DNA from: Anaeromyces robustus
Taxonomy: Eukaryota > Neocallimastigomycota > Neocallimastigomycetes > Neocallimastigales > Neocallimastigaceae
Reading direction: 5' to 3'
Length of the DNA stretch: 52,500 bases
Assembly: GCA_002104895.1 (NCBI GenBank)
Contig: MCFG01000070.1
Span: forward strand, 35,001 to 87,500
The notes beneath the pieces were generated by a model, which was not told the DNA's origin, did not search any database, and was given only the letters and a program-made list of their open reading frames with translations. Shown here one piece after another: positions 29,499 to 40,420 of the stretch. Every line of letters begins with the position of its first letter. Positions within the stretch are counted from its first letter, which is position 1. The translations under genes and the position numbers were made by a program.

Positions 29499-30812
29499 TT
29501 AGATTTCGATTTTCTTAGTTTTTTCGTCTTCCTTTTGTGGGTTGTGCTGGTATCTGAATAAACAGACAAAGAGAATACCAACAACTATAGCAAAGGAACC
29601 GAAAACGTACCATGAGTTAGACCAACCTTTCATGTATTCATCAAAGTTAGCTTCTTTACCTTTAGTGAAAGCATTAACAATAGCTTGAGCACTCCAGGAA
29701 CCAATAGTAGCACCAAAACCGTTAGTCATCATCATGAAGACACCTTGAGCACTACTACGAATATCTTCTTCAGTACTTTCTTCAACGAAAAGAGAACCAC
29801 TAATGTTATAGAAATCGAAAGCAACACCATAAACAATCATGGAAGCAACTAAAAGAACAAGACCGAAACCAGTTGGATAACCGAGACCAAGGAAAATGAA
29901 ACGAATACCCCAAGCAGCAAAAGCAATAGTCATAACCTTCTTAATACCGAATCTCTTAAGGAAGAATGGAATTAAAAGAATACAAAGAGTTTCAGAAATT
30001 TGAGAAATAGAAGTTAAAATGACACTATTTCTAACAGCAAAAGTATCTTTGTAAACTGGAGAATTACCGAATTGTTCTAAGTAAGTACTACAGAAACCGT
30101 TAGTAATTTGAAGACACATACCTAAAAGGAAGGAGAAAATGAAGAAAATACACATATTTCTTTGCTTGAAAAGAGTGAAAGCACGTAAACCAAAAGCTTC
30201 AACAAAGGAAGTCTTCTTCTTTTCTTCACCATCCTTTTTGTTAACTCTACAGTTTGGTAAAGTTAAAGCGTAAATAGCAAGAACAACACTTAAACCAGCA
30301 GAAATGTATAATTGAATGTAATTGTTCTTGGCACCAGTTAAATCAACAATCCACATAGAAATAATGAAACCAACAGTACCGAAAACACGAATTGGTGGGA
30401 AACTCTTAACGGTATCAAGTCCAGCTTCAGTTAAACAATGGTAAGAAACAGAATTACCTAAAGAAAGAGATGGCATGTAGAAACCAACACTAATAAAGTA
30501 GTATGGGAAAATTTGACTAAAGGTAACTTTATCACCATTTTTCATACCCATGTAACCAGCTAAACCCATGAAAATAGCTGAAAGAATTTGACAAATACTT
30601 AAAAGTTTTTGAGCTGGAACCCAACGATCAGCAATAATACCCATTAAAGCTGGCATGAAAAGAGATACAATACCTTGAACAGCAAAGAAACTACCAATAT
30701 GATCTACCATACCAACCTTAAATAAATAGATACCAATTGAACAAAGGTAAGCACCCCAAACAGAGAAGATGAGGTAGTTCATAATAATTAAACGAGTTTT
30801 AACTAACTTCAT
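29499..30812 (-). CDS. NupG-type nucleoside:H+ symporter, intronless
   Basis: A single uninterrupted frame encodes 437 residues. It is a 12-helix major facilitator of the nucleoside:H+ symporter family (NupG/XapB), which imports nucleosides using the proton gradient. Family motifs visible: FSVWGAYLCSIGIYLF (16-31), MPALMGIIADRW (53-64), SFPPIRVFGTVGFI (137-150), FFIFSFLLGMCLQITN (223-238), SISQISET (268-275), ASMIVYGVAFDFYNISGS (323-340) and SAQGVFMMMTNGFG (354-367). The hydrophilic break at about 185-205 is the usual central loop. Length matches bacterial members (about 420) plus a short charged fungal tail. This family is bacterial; its presence without introns in a fungal window suggests transfer from rumen bacteria, probably Bacteroidetes. 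Codons favour GGT, CGT, ACC, TTC and AAC more than in the spliced genes, suggesting strong expression. The start is the ATG after GTCAAA, an A at -3. It probably sits in the plasma membrane. Confidence 0.95.
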   Translation of the reverse strand: MKLVKTRLIIMNYLIFSVWGAYLCSIGIYLFKVGMVDHIGSFFAVQGIVSLFMPALMGIIADRWVPAQKLLSICQILSAIFMGLAGYMGMKNGDKVTFSQIFPYYFISVGFYMPSLSLGNSVSYHCLTEAGLDTVKSFPPIRVFGTVGFIISMWIVDLTGAKNNYIQLYISAGLSVVLAIYALTLPNCRVNKKDGEEKKKTSFVEAFGLRAFTLFKQRNMCIFFIFSFLLGMCLQITNGFCSTYLEQFGNSPVYKDTFAVRNSVILTSISQISETLCILLIPFFLKRFGIKKVMTIAFAAWGIRFIFLGLGYPTGFGLVLLVASMIVYGVAFDFYNISGSLFVEESTEEDIRSSAQGVFMMMTNGFGATIGSWSAQAIVNAFTKGKEANFDEYMKGWSNSWYVFGSFAIVVGILFVCLFRYQHNPQKEDEKTKKIEI

Positions 30813-33800
30813 TTTGACTAATATTTATTTTTTTTTTTTTAAAAAATAATATAAAAAAAAGAAATAATTTTTTTGTTTATTTATTTATTATTTAAATATA
30901 ATATATATATTTATTTGTTTATTTAGGCTTTTAATAATATTTTAGATTATTTAAACTAAATGTTTAATATATCTTTTATTATTATTTTATTTTTATTTTG
31001 CCTTTAACTTTTTTTTTTTTAAACTTTTAGTTTTTCTTTTTTTTTAAAATTGGATTAATACAGTTTTAATTATTATAAATACTGTATTATCTTTTTAATT
31101 TTTAAAATTTTATTTTAAAAAAAAAATATTTGTTGTTTTTAAAAAAAAAAAAAAATTTCTTTTATATAAAATTTTTTGACAATTACATTTAATGAAGATA
31201 TATTTTAATTTTGATTGGCTAAAATAATTTTATATGTATTTAAGTTTCTCCTTAGAATATTTTAATTTATTTATTGATGAGAAATTCTTACTAAAAATTT
31301 ATTGGCTAAAACTTAAAGGAGGTTTTTTTTTTTTTTTGGCTTAAAATTAATTTTTTTTTTTATATTATACCCGTTTATTTTTGACACCTTTTTTTTTTTT
31401 TTTCTATATTATAACAATAATAATAATATTGTTATAATTTTATTTTTTTTATCTTTTAAATACAAATTATATATTAACAATATATTTTAAATATTTACAT
31501 TGTAACTATAAAATTTATATAAGGATATAATATAATAAGGAATAAGGATATTATATTAATATTGTAATACTATTATTAGTATAAGTTTATATCAATAAGT
31601 TTTTACGTCACTATTAAAATTTTAATATACAGTAGTTATTTTTTTTAAAAAAAAAAAAAAAAAAAAGATTGTTAATTATTTGACTATATTTTGGTAATAA
31701 TTTTATTATTTTAATTAAAATAAAACTATATAACTAATATTAAAAAAATAATAATAGAGAAAATATTGAACCAAAAAAAAAAAAAAAAACTATTTTATAA
31801 TAAATTTTTATATATATATTCTACCATTTAAAAAAAAGTGTAACTTTTCATATCATCCATTTTATTATGCTAAATATTCTCCAATTATTTTGCTTTATTT
31901 TTTTTTTTTTATTTTTTTTTATGTGTGTTGCAAATATAAAAGGAATATTTTTTAGTGGATAATGATATAAAAGATTGATTTAATAATAAAAATAATAATA
32001 TTTATAATTTATTATAAATTATAATACATAATAAAAAAAAATCGATTTTTTCCTTCTAAATAAGTGGATACTTTGAGTGGATATATTTTAAATTTATGAA
32101 TTATACTTTTTTATATAAAATATAATTATTTATTTAATATTATAATTTTAAATTTTATTAATTAAATATGTGGATACCTTAAAATTTATTTATTTTATAA
32201 TTTATATATCCATTTATTTAATTTTTAAAATATTATTCAATATTATTAAATTTTTAAGTTTAATAAGTTTAAATAATAATAATAGAAAAATAATAAAATG
32301 AATAATAAAATAAAATATATATCTATTAAAACTTTAAAAAATAATAATTATCTTTTTTTTTTTTTTCTTTTTATTGAATAAATAATAAATGCTATAATAC
32401 AATTTAAAATAATATGTTTAAGTCATAAATAATTAAATTAATGTGTATAAATTTTAAAAATAAAATATTATTACACAAATATTCTATTATTATATAATAA
32501 ATATTACAATAATAATAACAATAATATAACAATATACACAATCCCTTAATATATATAATATATAAATAAAGAAAGAAAATCAATAATCTATACAATATAA
32601 TAATAAAATATAATAATAAATATAAAAAATATAAAAAAATATATAAAAAAAAAAAAAAAAAAGAAAGAGAAAATCTTAAAAGAATTTCAGGAGTAAATGT
32701 GGAATTGTATTACAATGAAAAAAAAATTTTTTTTTATAAATTAAATAAAGTAAAATAAAAATCTTTAAAATTAAAAGTAATTATTGAATCCTAATAGAAA
32801 TTATTGAATCCTAGACTACTTTTTCCGATTAAAAAATAATAAATAATAATAATAATAAATAATTATAAAATAAGTAATAAAATAATAATTTTTAATTAAT
32901 AATAAAGAATAATTAATTACTTCCTTGTCGATCATAATTTATTTTATAAAATATTTATGAAATTAAATATTTCCTAAATAAATAATTAAAAATAAAATTA
33001 AAATTAAAATTTTAAAAAAAAAAACGTTTTACGTTTTAATATAACATAGTAATATTATTTTATTATAATTAAAAAGTTTTTAATTTTCCAAAAATTTTAA
33101 AATTGTTAATATAATATAGTTCAATATTAATCTATTATGCTATTAGTATTTGTTTTACCTTTAATAAAAAATGCTATTTTATTATTAAAAAAAATATTAA
33201 AAATTCAATTTAAAATATAAATATATAGTAAACATTTAAAATAATTAACAATTAAATATTAAACAAAGAAGTAATAATATAAATATTATAATATTAATAG
33301 CAATGCAATAGAAATTCATTAAAAATAAAAATGCAATTATATGAAATAATTTACGTAAAATAAATAAATAATAATGTAATAAAATGTATAAAATGTATTA
33401 ATATTTTGTATTATTTATCATTTACATTAATTATATTAAGTGTAACATAATTAAAATAAAAAAAAAAATTACAAAATAAATAATAAGAGAATTTTCTTAA
33501 TATATTTCAAAAAAAAAAAAAAAAAAAAAAAAAAGATTATCTATTATTTATTTTGATAAAATAATATTATCAAAAATAAATGTATAAATAATATAAAAAT
33601 AAATAAGTAAAATTATATATTAAATATATTAAATATATTATAATAAATATATTAAAATAAATTTCATATATAAATTAATTCAAAGTATATAAATAAATAT
33701 ATCTATAATTTGTTAAATAAATAATGATCTATCTGTAATTTCTTTTTACAAAAAAAAAAAAAAAAAATTTTAAAAAATGTATATATTTTTAAGTATTTTA

Positions 33801-34415
33801 ATAATATTAAAAATGTACTAAAAAAGGGGGTGTTTTCTTTTTACATGAAATTATCAAATAAAAATATTATCAAATATTATCAATTATTTTATTATTACTA
33901 TTATTACTATTATTATTATTATTTATAATATTTTTTAAATGTTATCTCTTTTTTACTTATATATATAAAGTAGGGTTATTTATTATCTTTTATTTTTATG
34001 TTATATTGTTTCAGTTACTATTATTATTATTTATAATAATAAATTTATTATATAATTTAGATAATAATAATATTACTATAATTTATCATTATATTAATTA
34101 TTATTATCATTTATTACTATATATATATATTTTTATTCATAATTATCTTATTATTATTATATTATTTTCGTAATCTCAGTTCAAATTCATAGAATTCTTA
34201 AATTATTTATCTACAATAATTAAGGCCAAACTTCAAAAAAAAAAAGTCATCCACAAATTGATATTTTTCATAGAAAATAGTATTGTTTATAGATTTTAAA
34301 AAATTACCAATAAAATTTAATTCATTTGTACACATAACATTTAAAAATACTGCATAATAATTCTTTTTCAATTGAATATATAAAATAATACTAGATTATA
34401 AACTGTTAACAAAGA
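30813..34415. other. Gene-free DNA upstream of the permease
   Basis: The first few hundred bases are T-rich on the plus strand, so A-rich as leader and promoter of the minus-strand permease; CATTTTGACTAATATTTATT directly abuts its start. Further right there are only A+T runs. A 15-bp string, AATTATTGAATCCTA, repeats near 32779-32816. No coding sequence is supported. Confidence 0.6.
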
Positions 34416-34641
34416 ATGCAGTTTTTGATAAATTATTTTCATTTATTATTTAATTTAGATTCTCAAATTTTAATTTATCCAGAACTACCATTTAAAGATC
34501 ATTGTTATTTTCAGTTATTATAATTTCTTTTTAAAATATTTAAATAAATGTATGGATTAATTAATCCTAAATTTTTTTTGATTTTAATATTATTTGGAAA
34601 TTTTTTTTTTTTTTTTTTGATACACATTGTCTAATAATTAT

Positions 34642-35030
<389 letters not shown>

Positions 35031-35047
35031 ATTATTTAGTTAATTAA

Positions 35048-35140
35048 AGTAAGAAATCATGTTATCCTTTAAAAAAACACCATGTTCAAATCTCTTGTGT
35101 AAAACACATTACTAGAAAACATTGTAATTGTAGTAATTGA
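35048..35140 (+). pseudogene. Possible coding relic, Cys-rich
   Basis: After the (ATT)n tract, 30 sense codons read through a sequence of mixed composition that ends KHITRKHCNCSN and a TGA. It includes four Cys and several His, unlike the surrounding simple DNA. There is a stop directly upstream and no start codon. It could be the last piece of a decayed secreted or zinc-binding protein, or chance. The family is not recognised. Confidence 0.25.
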
Positions 35141-35686
35141 GAGTTTATCTCTATTTTATTTCTTTACTTTTTTTTTTTAACACTGTAATTTCCCTTATTA
35201 TTATTACTATTAATATCATCGTCATTATAAATAAAATTATCATAAATAAAATTATCATAATTAAAATATTTTTGACTTATTTTTAATTTTTTTTTTTTGA
35301 AGTATTTACTATTTTTATAAAAATATTAATGCTTTTTCTTTTTCAGATATAATAATGTTAATATTATTAATGACTATAATCATAAACTTATACTTCATGT
35401 TCATTCATTATAATATTATCTTTAATTATCATTTTATGTATCTCATTTCTAACTAAATATTTAATTTCATAATAGTAATATTAAAAAATTTTTTTTTACT
35501 TTTATCATTTATAATATAATAAAAAAAAAAACGGTATAATCTTAAATAAATAATCAATATAAAATTAAATAAAAAAAATGTAAATATATATAATAAATAT
35601 TATTAAAAAAAAAAAAAACTAAAAAAAAAAAAGAAAAGAAAGAAGATTTTTATTATATATAAATTGATAACATATTTAATAGCTGT

Positions 35687-35731
35687 CAAAATTCATTGTC
35701 AATTTGATGTATAAATTGACAATGAATTTTG
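35687..35731. repeat. Perfect 19-bp inverted repeat
   Basis: CAAAATTCATTGTCAATTT at 35687-35705 is exactly complemented at 35713-35731 across a 7-base loop. The arm is not simple repeat. Confidence 0.9.
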
Positions 35732-35795
35732 TTACGATGGTCTTTTAATTGATAATATAGTTCTATATTATCCTATAAGATCTTTTTTTTTTTAT

Positions 35796-35834
<39 letters not shown>

Positions 35835-35937
35835 ATTATTAATAATAAATTTAAAAGAATCATTCAAATTATTATTATTTATATTGTTAATCCAGTATAA
35901 ATAATAATGATTTTATTTAGGGTAATAGTATGAATTA

Positions 35938-36040
35938 TATTAGTATTAGTTATAATAATAATAATAATATCTATTTTGTGAAAAATAGTAAAATTAGTAT
36001 TAGTTATAATAATATTTATATTGTGAATAATATAATAAAA
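35938..36040. repeat. Imperfect direct duplication ahead of the ankyrin relic
   Basis: ATTAGTATTAGTTATAATAA followed by an ATTTTGTGAA/TATTGTGAAT segment occurs twice at a spacing of about 55 bp. The second copy runs into the first recognisable ankyrin fragment. Confidence 0.5.
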
Positions 36041-36281
36041 AAATTATTGAATTATTGATTGATAATGCCAATAAAAATAGTATAAAAATTATTCTAATGA
36101 TGATTTATTCTATAAAGTTAGTTTTAACTAAAAATAATACTAAAATGATCAAATTATTGATTGATTATACCAATAAAAAATATTATTATTTTTTAAAAAT
36201 TGATAAAAGTGTAATTTTTAAATGCCATATAGACATAAATAAATACTAGAATAGTTTTATACCTTATATATTAATACAAAT

Positions 36282-36420
36282 ACTAAAGTTGTGTATGGAC
36301 TTGCTAAGTTCGGCGCTGCTCTGGATCCTAAAAGGTATTATGTTTAACTTGAAGGATTTTCCTGAATTTGTTTTGGACTTGGAAGTTAGTGATTTAGGTA
36401 GCTCATCCGGTTAATGGACT
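36282..36420 (+). other. Island of higher G+C inside the ankyrin relic
   Basis: About 130 bp contains CGGCGCTGCTCTGGATCC, GGACTTGGAAGTTAGTG and GTAGCTCATCCGG, far richer in G and C than the surrounding DNA. One frame reads TKVVYGLAKFGAALDPKRYY before a stop. It does not look like an ankyrin repeat. It may be a fragment inserted from another gene. I do not recognise it. Confidence 0.4.
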
Positions 36421-37065
36421 TTTTAATATTATTGAAATAAATGATACTGAAACGGTTATTGTATCGGTTAATTATACCAATGAAAATAATATTAAATTAA
36501 ATATTAATAGTAAATTTAAAAATGAAAATTGTCCACTTTTAATGATTAATAATAATAATAATAATGATGATGATGATGATGATGATAATAATAATAATAA
36601 TAATAATAATAAAATAGTTATACTTTTGATTGAATATGCAAATGAAAATATTATTATAATGATAAAAATGAAAATGAAATTATCCACATTTAACGGCTGG
36701 TAATAATAATAATGATGATTAAATTATTGATATTTTATGCTATGCTAATAAAAATGATATTACATTGAATATTAATGATTAAAGTAATAAAAGAAATTAT
36801 CCACTTTTAATAGTTGTTAATAATAATGATGATGAAGTAGTTAAATTAATGATTAATTATACCAATAAAAATGATATAGATTGAATATTAATAATAAAAG
36901 TAATAGCTGAGGATGATAATAATATTGATATTATTGGTTAATTAATTAATTAGGCTAATAATAAGAATATTGAATATTATATTGAAACTTAACGATAAAC
37001 ATAAAAATGATTATTTTTCACTTTGTTTAGTCTTCAAGTATAATAATCTTTTAATAGCTAAACTG

Positions 37066-37156
37066 TTAATTCATATTTAAATATGACATTATGATCATAA
37101 GTGTATTTTTTTTAACAGTTATTATGATCATAATGTCATATTTAAATATGAATTAA
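37066..37156. repeat. Perfect 35-bp inverted repeat
   Basis: Arms 37066-37100 and 37122-37156 are exact reverse complements around a 21-base loop. The right arm lies in a coding-like frame of the ankyrin relic (reading YYDHNVIFKYEL); the left arm follows directly after another ankyrin-like piece (NNLLIAKLLI). One arm therefore looks like an inverted copy of the other. Confidence 0.92.
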
Positions 37157-37385
37157 ATGATGTATCATATATAATTAGTGATATTTTAAATAAAAAATGG
37201 AAAGATATTACATATATTATTAATTATTAATTATATTATATATTTATATTTTATATACTAAATATATAGATAAAATGATTAAATTGAAAATTATTAACAT
37301 GAATATTTCTATATAAATAACTTTCTTTCTTATTTTTTTATACTATAGTGTATTTTTATAAATCTAATATATTTATTATATCATA

Positions 37386-37387
37386 TT

Positions 37388-37446
<59 letters not shown>

Positions 37447-37448
37447 TT
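37386..37448. repeat. (TTTA)n microsatellite
   Basis: About 60 bp of pure TTTA repeat lies downstream of the ankyrin relic. Confidence 0.95.
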
Positions 37449-37664
37449 GTAATATCTTTAAATACATAAACTATACAATATTCATTTTATTCTACATGTT
37501 TACTTATTTACTATAATATTTAATAATAAAAGAAAATAGAGACATAATTAAACAAGAATTAGGAAAAAAATGAAAAAAAAAATTTGAAAGAAAGTATAGT
37601 GAAATAATAAATAATATATGAATAACAACAATAGCAGCAGCAATAATAATAGGTAATAATAATG

Positions 37665-37953
<289 letters not shown>

Positions 37954-37984
37954 TAGTGATTGAAACTAGAGAGAGAGATTTCTA

Positions 37985-38150
37985 AGCTGAAGAATATGAT
38001 GATTAATTAGATATTTCTAAAGATGAAATTTTAACAATGAACAGTAACAAATTGGAATGAAAAAGATAGTTGAGTCTTTTATCATTGAAAAACTAATCCA
38101 AAAGAAAAAGGGATATTTCCAAAAGTTTTTATAAAAGCTTATAATGAAAA
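37985..38150 (+). pseudogene. Decayed SH3-like domain
   Basis: One frame reads AEEYDD-stop-LDISKDEILTM, then after a frameshift NWNEKDS-stop-VFYH-stop-KTNPKEKGIFPKVFIKAY. This matches the order of an SH3 domain: the ALYDY-like start, ELDISKGEIL, the W pair region, and the closing KEGIFPKNFI. At least three stops and one frameshift lie within about 165 bp, so it is a relic. SH3 domains with such endings are common in fungal signalling and cytoskeletal proteins; the parent protein is unknown. The (ATTT)n tract that follows interrupts it. Confidence 0.55.
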
Positions 38151-38162
38151 AAATACATATTT

Positions 38163-38172
38163 ATTTGATAAT

Positions 38173-38235
<63 letters not shown>

Positions 38236-38237
38236 TA
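38163..38237. repeat. (ATTT)n microsatellite
   Basis: About 75 bp of ATTT repeat directly after the SH3-like relic. Confidence 0.95.
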
Positions 38238-38485
38238 TATTAATTTATATATTTATCATATTATATATAATATAATATAATAAAATGTTATAAATCGTAT
38301 ATATACTCATTTTTATTAACTATTATATTTTCATTATAGAGATATAGAGATTTCTTTTATCAAATATCAAAAGAAATAGGAAATCCAAATTATTCATTTT
38401 TCCATATGAATTAACAATCAATCTAAAATTGGATACTTTTAACTCTAATCATTTAAATTATTTTTTTTTCAGATTTATTGGTCGT

Positions 38486-38534
38486 ATTTTCCCTAATTAT
38501 AATATATACTATATATATTATAAGTAGGGAAAAT
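38486..38534. repeat. Near-perfect 49-bp palindrome
   Basis: ATTTTCCCTAATTATAATAT pairs with the following segment that ends AGTAGGGAAAAT. Arms are about 24 bp with one mismatch and almost no loop. Confidence 0.8.
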
Positions 38535-38817
38535 GAAGAAACAGAAAATTATTTTGTTATTCATAAAAAAGTTAAATATAAAATATATAAAATATATGTA
38601 TATATATTTAAATTTTATGATTCATATTCATTTATATAAATATATATTTACATATTTAAAAATAAAGTATTTACGTTTTTTTTTTAACACTAGTTTTGTG
38701 ATAAAATATAGATTAAACAATACAATTCAAATAATAAAGAACAATTTTGAAACTATAAAAGGATTTTATGAAATTATTCCTATAAATAAAAATCAATAAT
38801 TTAAAAAAAAGTGAGAA

Positions 38818-38844
38818 TAGTAATAATAATAATAATAATAATAA

Positions 38845-38884
<40 letters not shown>

Positions 38885-39018
38885 TTATTATCCATTTTAT
38901 TATTATTATTACTATTATTATTCATTATTATCCATTATTATTATTATTATTATTATTATTATCATCCATTATTATTATTCATTATTATTATTATTCATTA
39001 TTATACATTATTATTAAT
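38818..39018. repeat. Head-to-head (AAT)n / (ATT)n tract
   Basis: AAT repeats (38818-38843) switch at once into ATT repeats that run on with CATT and CCATT interruptions to about 39018. Because AAT and ATT are complementary, the junction can fold into a hairpin. Confidence 0.85.
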
Positions 39019-39139
39019 ATTATTAATATTATTATTATTATTATCAATTAATTATATACTTTATTTTTTTATATATATTTTTTTCTTTTAAATCTTATCT
39101 ATAATAATTGTTTTTATTAAAATATATATAAAAAAAAAG

Positions 39140-40420
39140 AAGTATTTAATATCAAGAGTTAATGAAATAGATGTAGATGATTAGGAAAATAACACAGATT
39201 ATAAAGATTATGATAAAATGATAAAAACCATTATTAACTTTTAGAAAGTAAATAGGTTTAATTCAATTAATTATTGATTATTAAATTAAACATATCTATA
39301 TTAGAAAGAGAAAAAAATTCTGTTATAATTAACTTAAATGAAATATAAAATATATCTATGACAACTCTAGTGTTAAAAATGACTATGAAAGAAAAGTGCT
39401 AATAACCTCCTCTGAAAAAAAAAAAAGAAAAAAAAGAAAAAAAGAAAAAAGAAAGACTATAATATTTAAACTCTTGTTAACTTGATCGATTTAAGTAATT
39501 TCATTAAGACAAAATAAATTAAAAATCACTTTAATAGAACAAAAAAGAATAATATATAATAAATAATAATAATATTAGAATTTAAAGATTGTAAATAAAT
39601 AGAAGAAATATCAATGGGAAAAAAAAGATGATACTTATGAAGAATAATAACAAGAAGAAAGAATGGAAGAAATTAAAAATAATATTATTTTCTTTATGAT
39701 ATTAATAAGATAATTCATAAAATGAAATTAATTAAAAAACTGTTGCTATAAGTGAGTTAAATTTTTTTTTTTTTTAAAAAAAACACATCATTTATAACAT
39801 AAAAAGTAGTTATATTTATTAATTTCGAAGATTTTATAGAAAGTTTGTTTTTCCAGAATGGTTATATGGGAGGCAATTAATATTATTTTAATTTTTCTAA
39901 AGAAAAATCTTTTTTAAATACTATATTAATTATTAAAAATTAATTGTCAAAGGATTTATAAGGAAAAGTAATAAACAAATTATGTCAAAGGATTTATAAG
40001 GAAAAGTAATAAACAAATTATGTCAAAAGATTTATAAAGAAAAGTAATAAACAAATTATGTCAAGGGATTTATAAGGAAAAGTAATATAAAATTTATTAA
40101 AAATAAAAAAAAAAAAAAGAAAAAAGAAAATAAAAATAAAAATAAAATGTATATTTTATTAAGGATTCTATATCAATATTTGAGTTATTAAATAATCATT
40201 TATAAAATTTGTCTATAAAAACATTCAGTTGATTATTTCCTCTTAAGGAAATCATGATTTGATAATTAAATCATTAATCGCTAAGAACTAATATTTCCAA
40301 ATATATTATATATTTAATAATATTAATAAAAAAATTTTTAAGTAAAAACTTTTATAAATCCATTCATGTTATCAAATAATCATTTTTTAAAAAGAAATGA
40401 ACTTTTCCAATTTAAAAAAT
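39140..40420 (+). pseudogene. Scattered coding relics, family unrecognised
   Basis: Short stretches with protein-like composition are broken by stops and frame changes: VNEIDVDD-stop-ENNTDYKDYDKMIKTIINF (39158-39244), LIDLSNFIKTK (about 39483), WEKKDDTYEE and QEERMEEIKNNI (39615-39690), VVIFINFEDFIESLFFQNGY then YYFNFSKEKSFLNTILIIKN (39808-39942), and TFINPFMLSNNHF (about 40345). They lie on the plus strand in the same direction as the SH3-like relic, so all may be remains of one gene. No domain is recognised, and some pieces may be chance. Confidence 0.35.
39945..40088. repeat. 38-bp minisatellite, nearly four copies
   Basis: The unit begins TGTCAAAGGATTTATAAGGA and ends AACAAATTA; copies start at 39945, 39983, 40021 and 40059, the last incomplete. 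Copies differ by single bases (for example AAAAGA, AAGGGA). It begins exactly where the coding-like relic ends. Confidence 0.95.

Larger units (their letters stand above)
36020..37225 (+). pseudogene. Decayed ankyrin-repeat gene
   Basis: Fragments of at least five ankyrin repeats appear in different frames with stops between them. They include IKKIIELLIDNANKNSIKII and MIKLLIDYTNKK (about 36030-36180), NYTNENNIKLNI, ENCPLLM and KIVILLIEYANENII (in an open stretch, 36398-36703), NYPLLIV, VVKLMINYTNKND (about 36800-36880) and YFSLCLVFKYNNLLIAKLLI (about 37010-37072). A final open piece, YELNDVSYIISDILNKKW, ends at a TAA near 37225. The 'VKLLIDYANKN.I' consensus is typical of the large ankyrin families in anaerobic gut fungi. 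Multiple stops and frameshifts, internal poly-Asn/Asp expansion and an inverted duplication argue for a dead gene rather than a spliced one. Spliced survival of the 101-codon open stretch cannot be excluded. Confidence 0.65.

Noticed and set aside
29195-29561. Phe-rich frames downstream of the permease
   Set aside because: T-rich 3' flank of the permease gene; the overlap with its end is antisense and the residues are those expected from T runs.
36391-36420. GTAGCTCATCCGGTTAATGG, resembling the D-arm of a tRNA
   Set aside because: No pairing GAGC for the D stem, no T-loop GGTTCRA and no acceptor stem in range; it reads in frame with the ankyrin relic instead.
38533-38799. 88-codon Lys/Ile/Tyr frame
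   Set aside because: Composition is that expected from A+T DNA and it starts inside a palindrome; no domain seen. It may include relic sequence, but is not supported as a gene.
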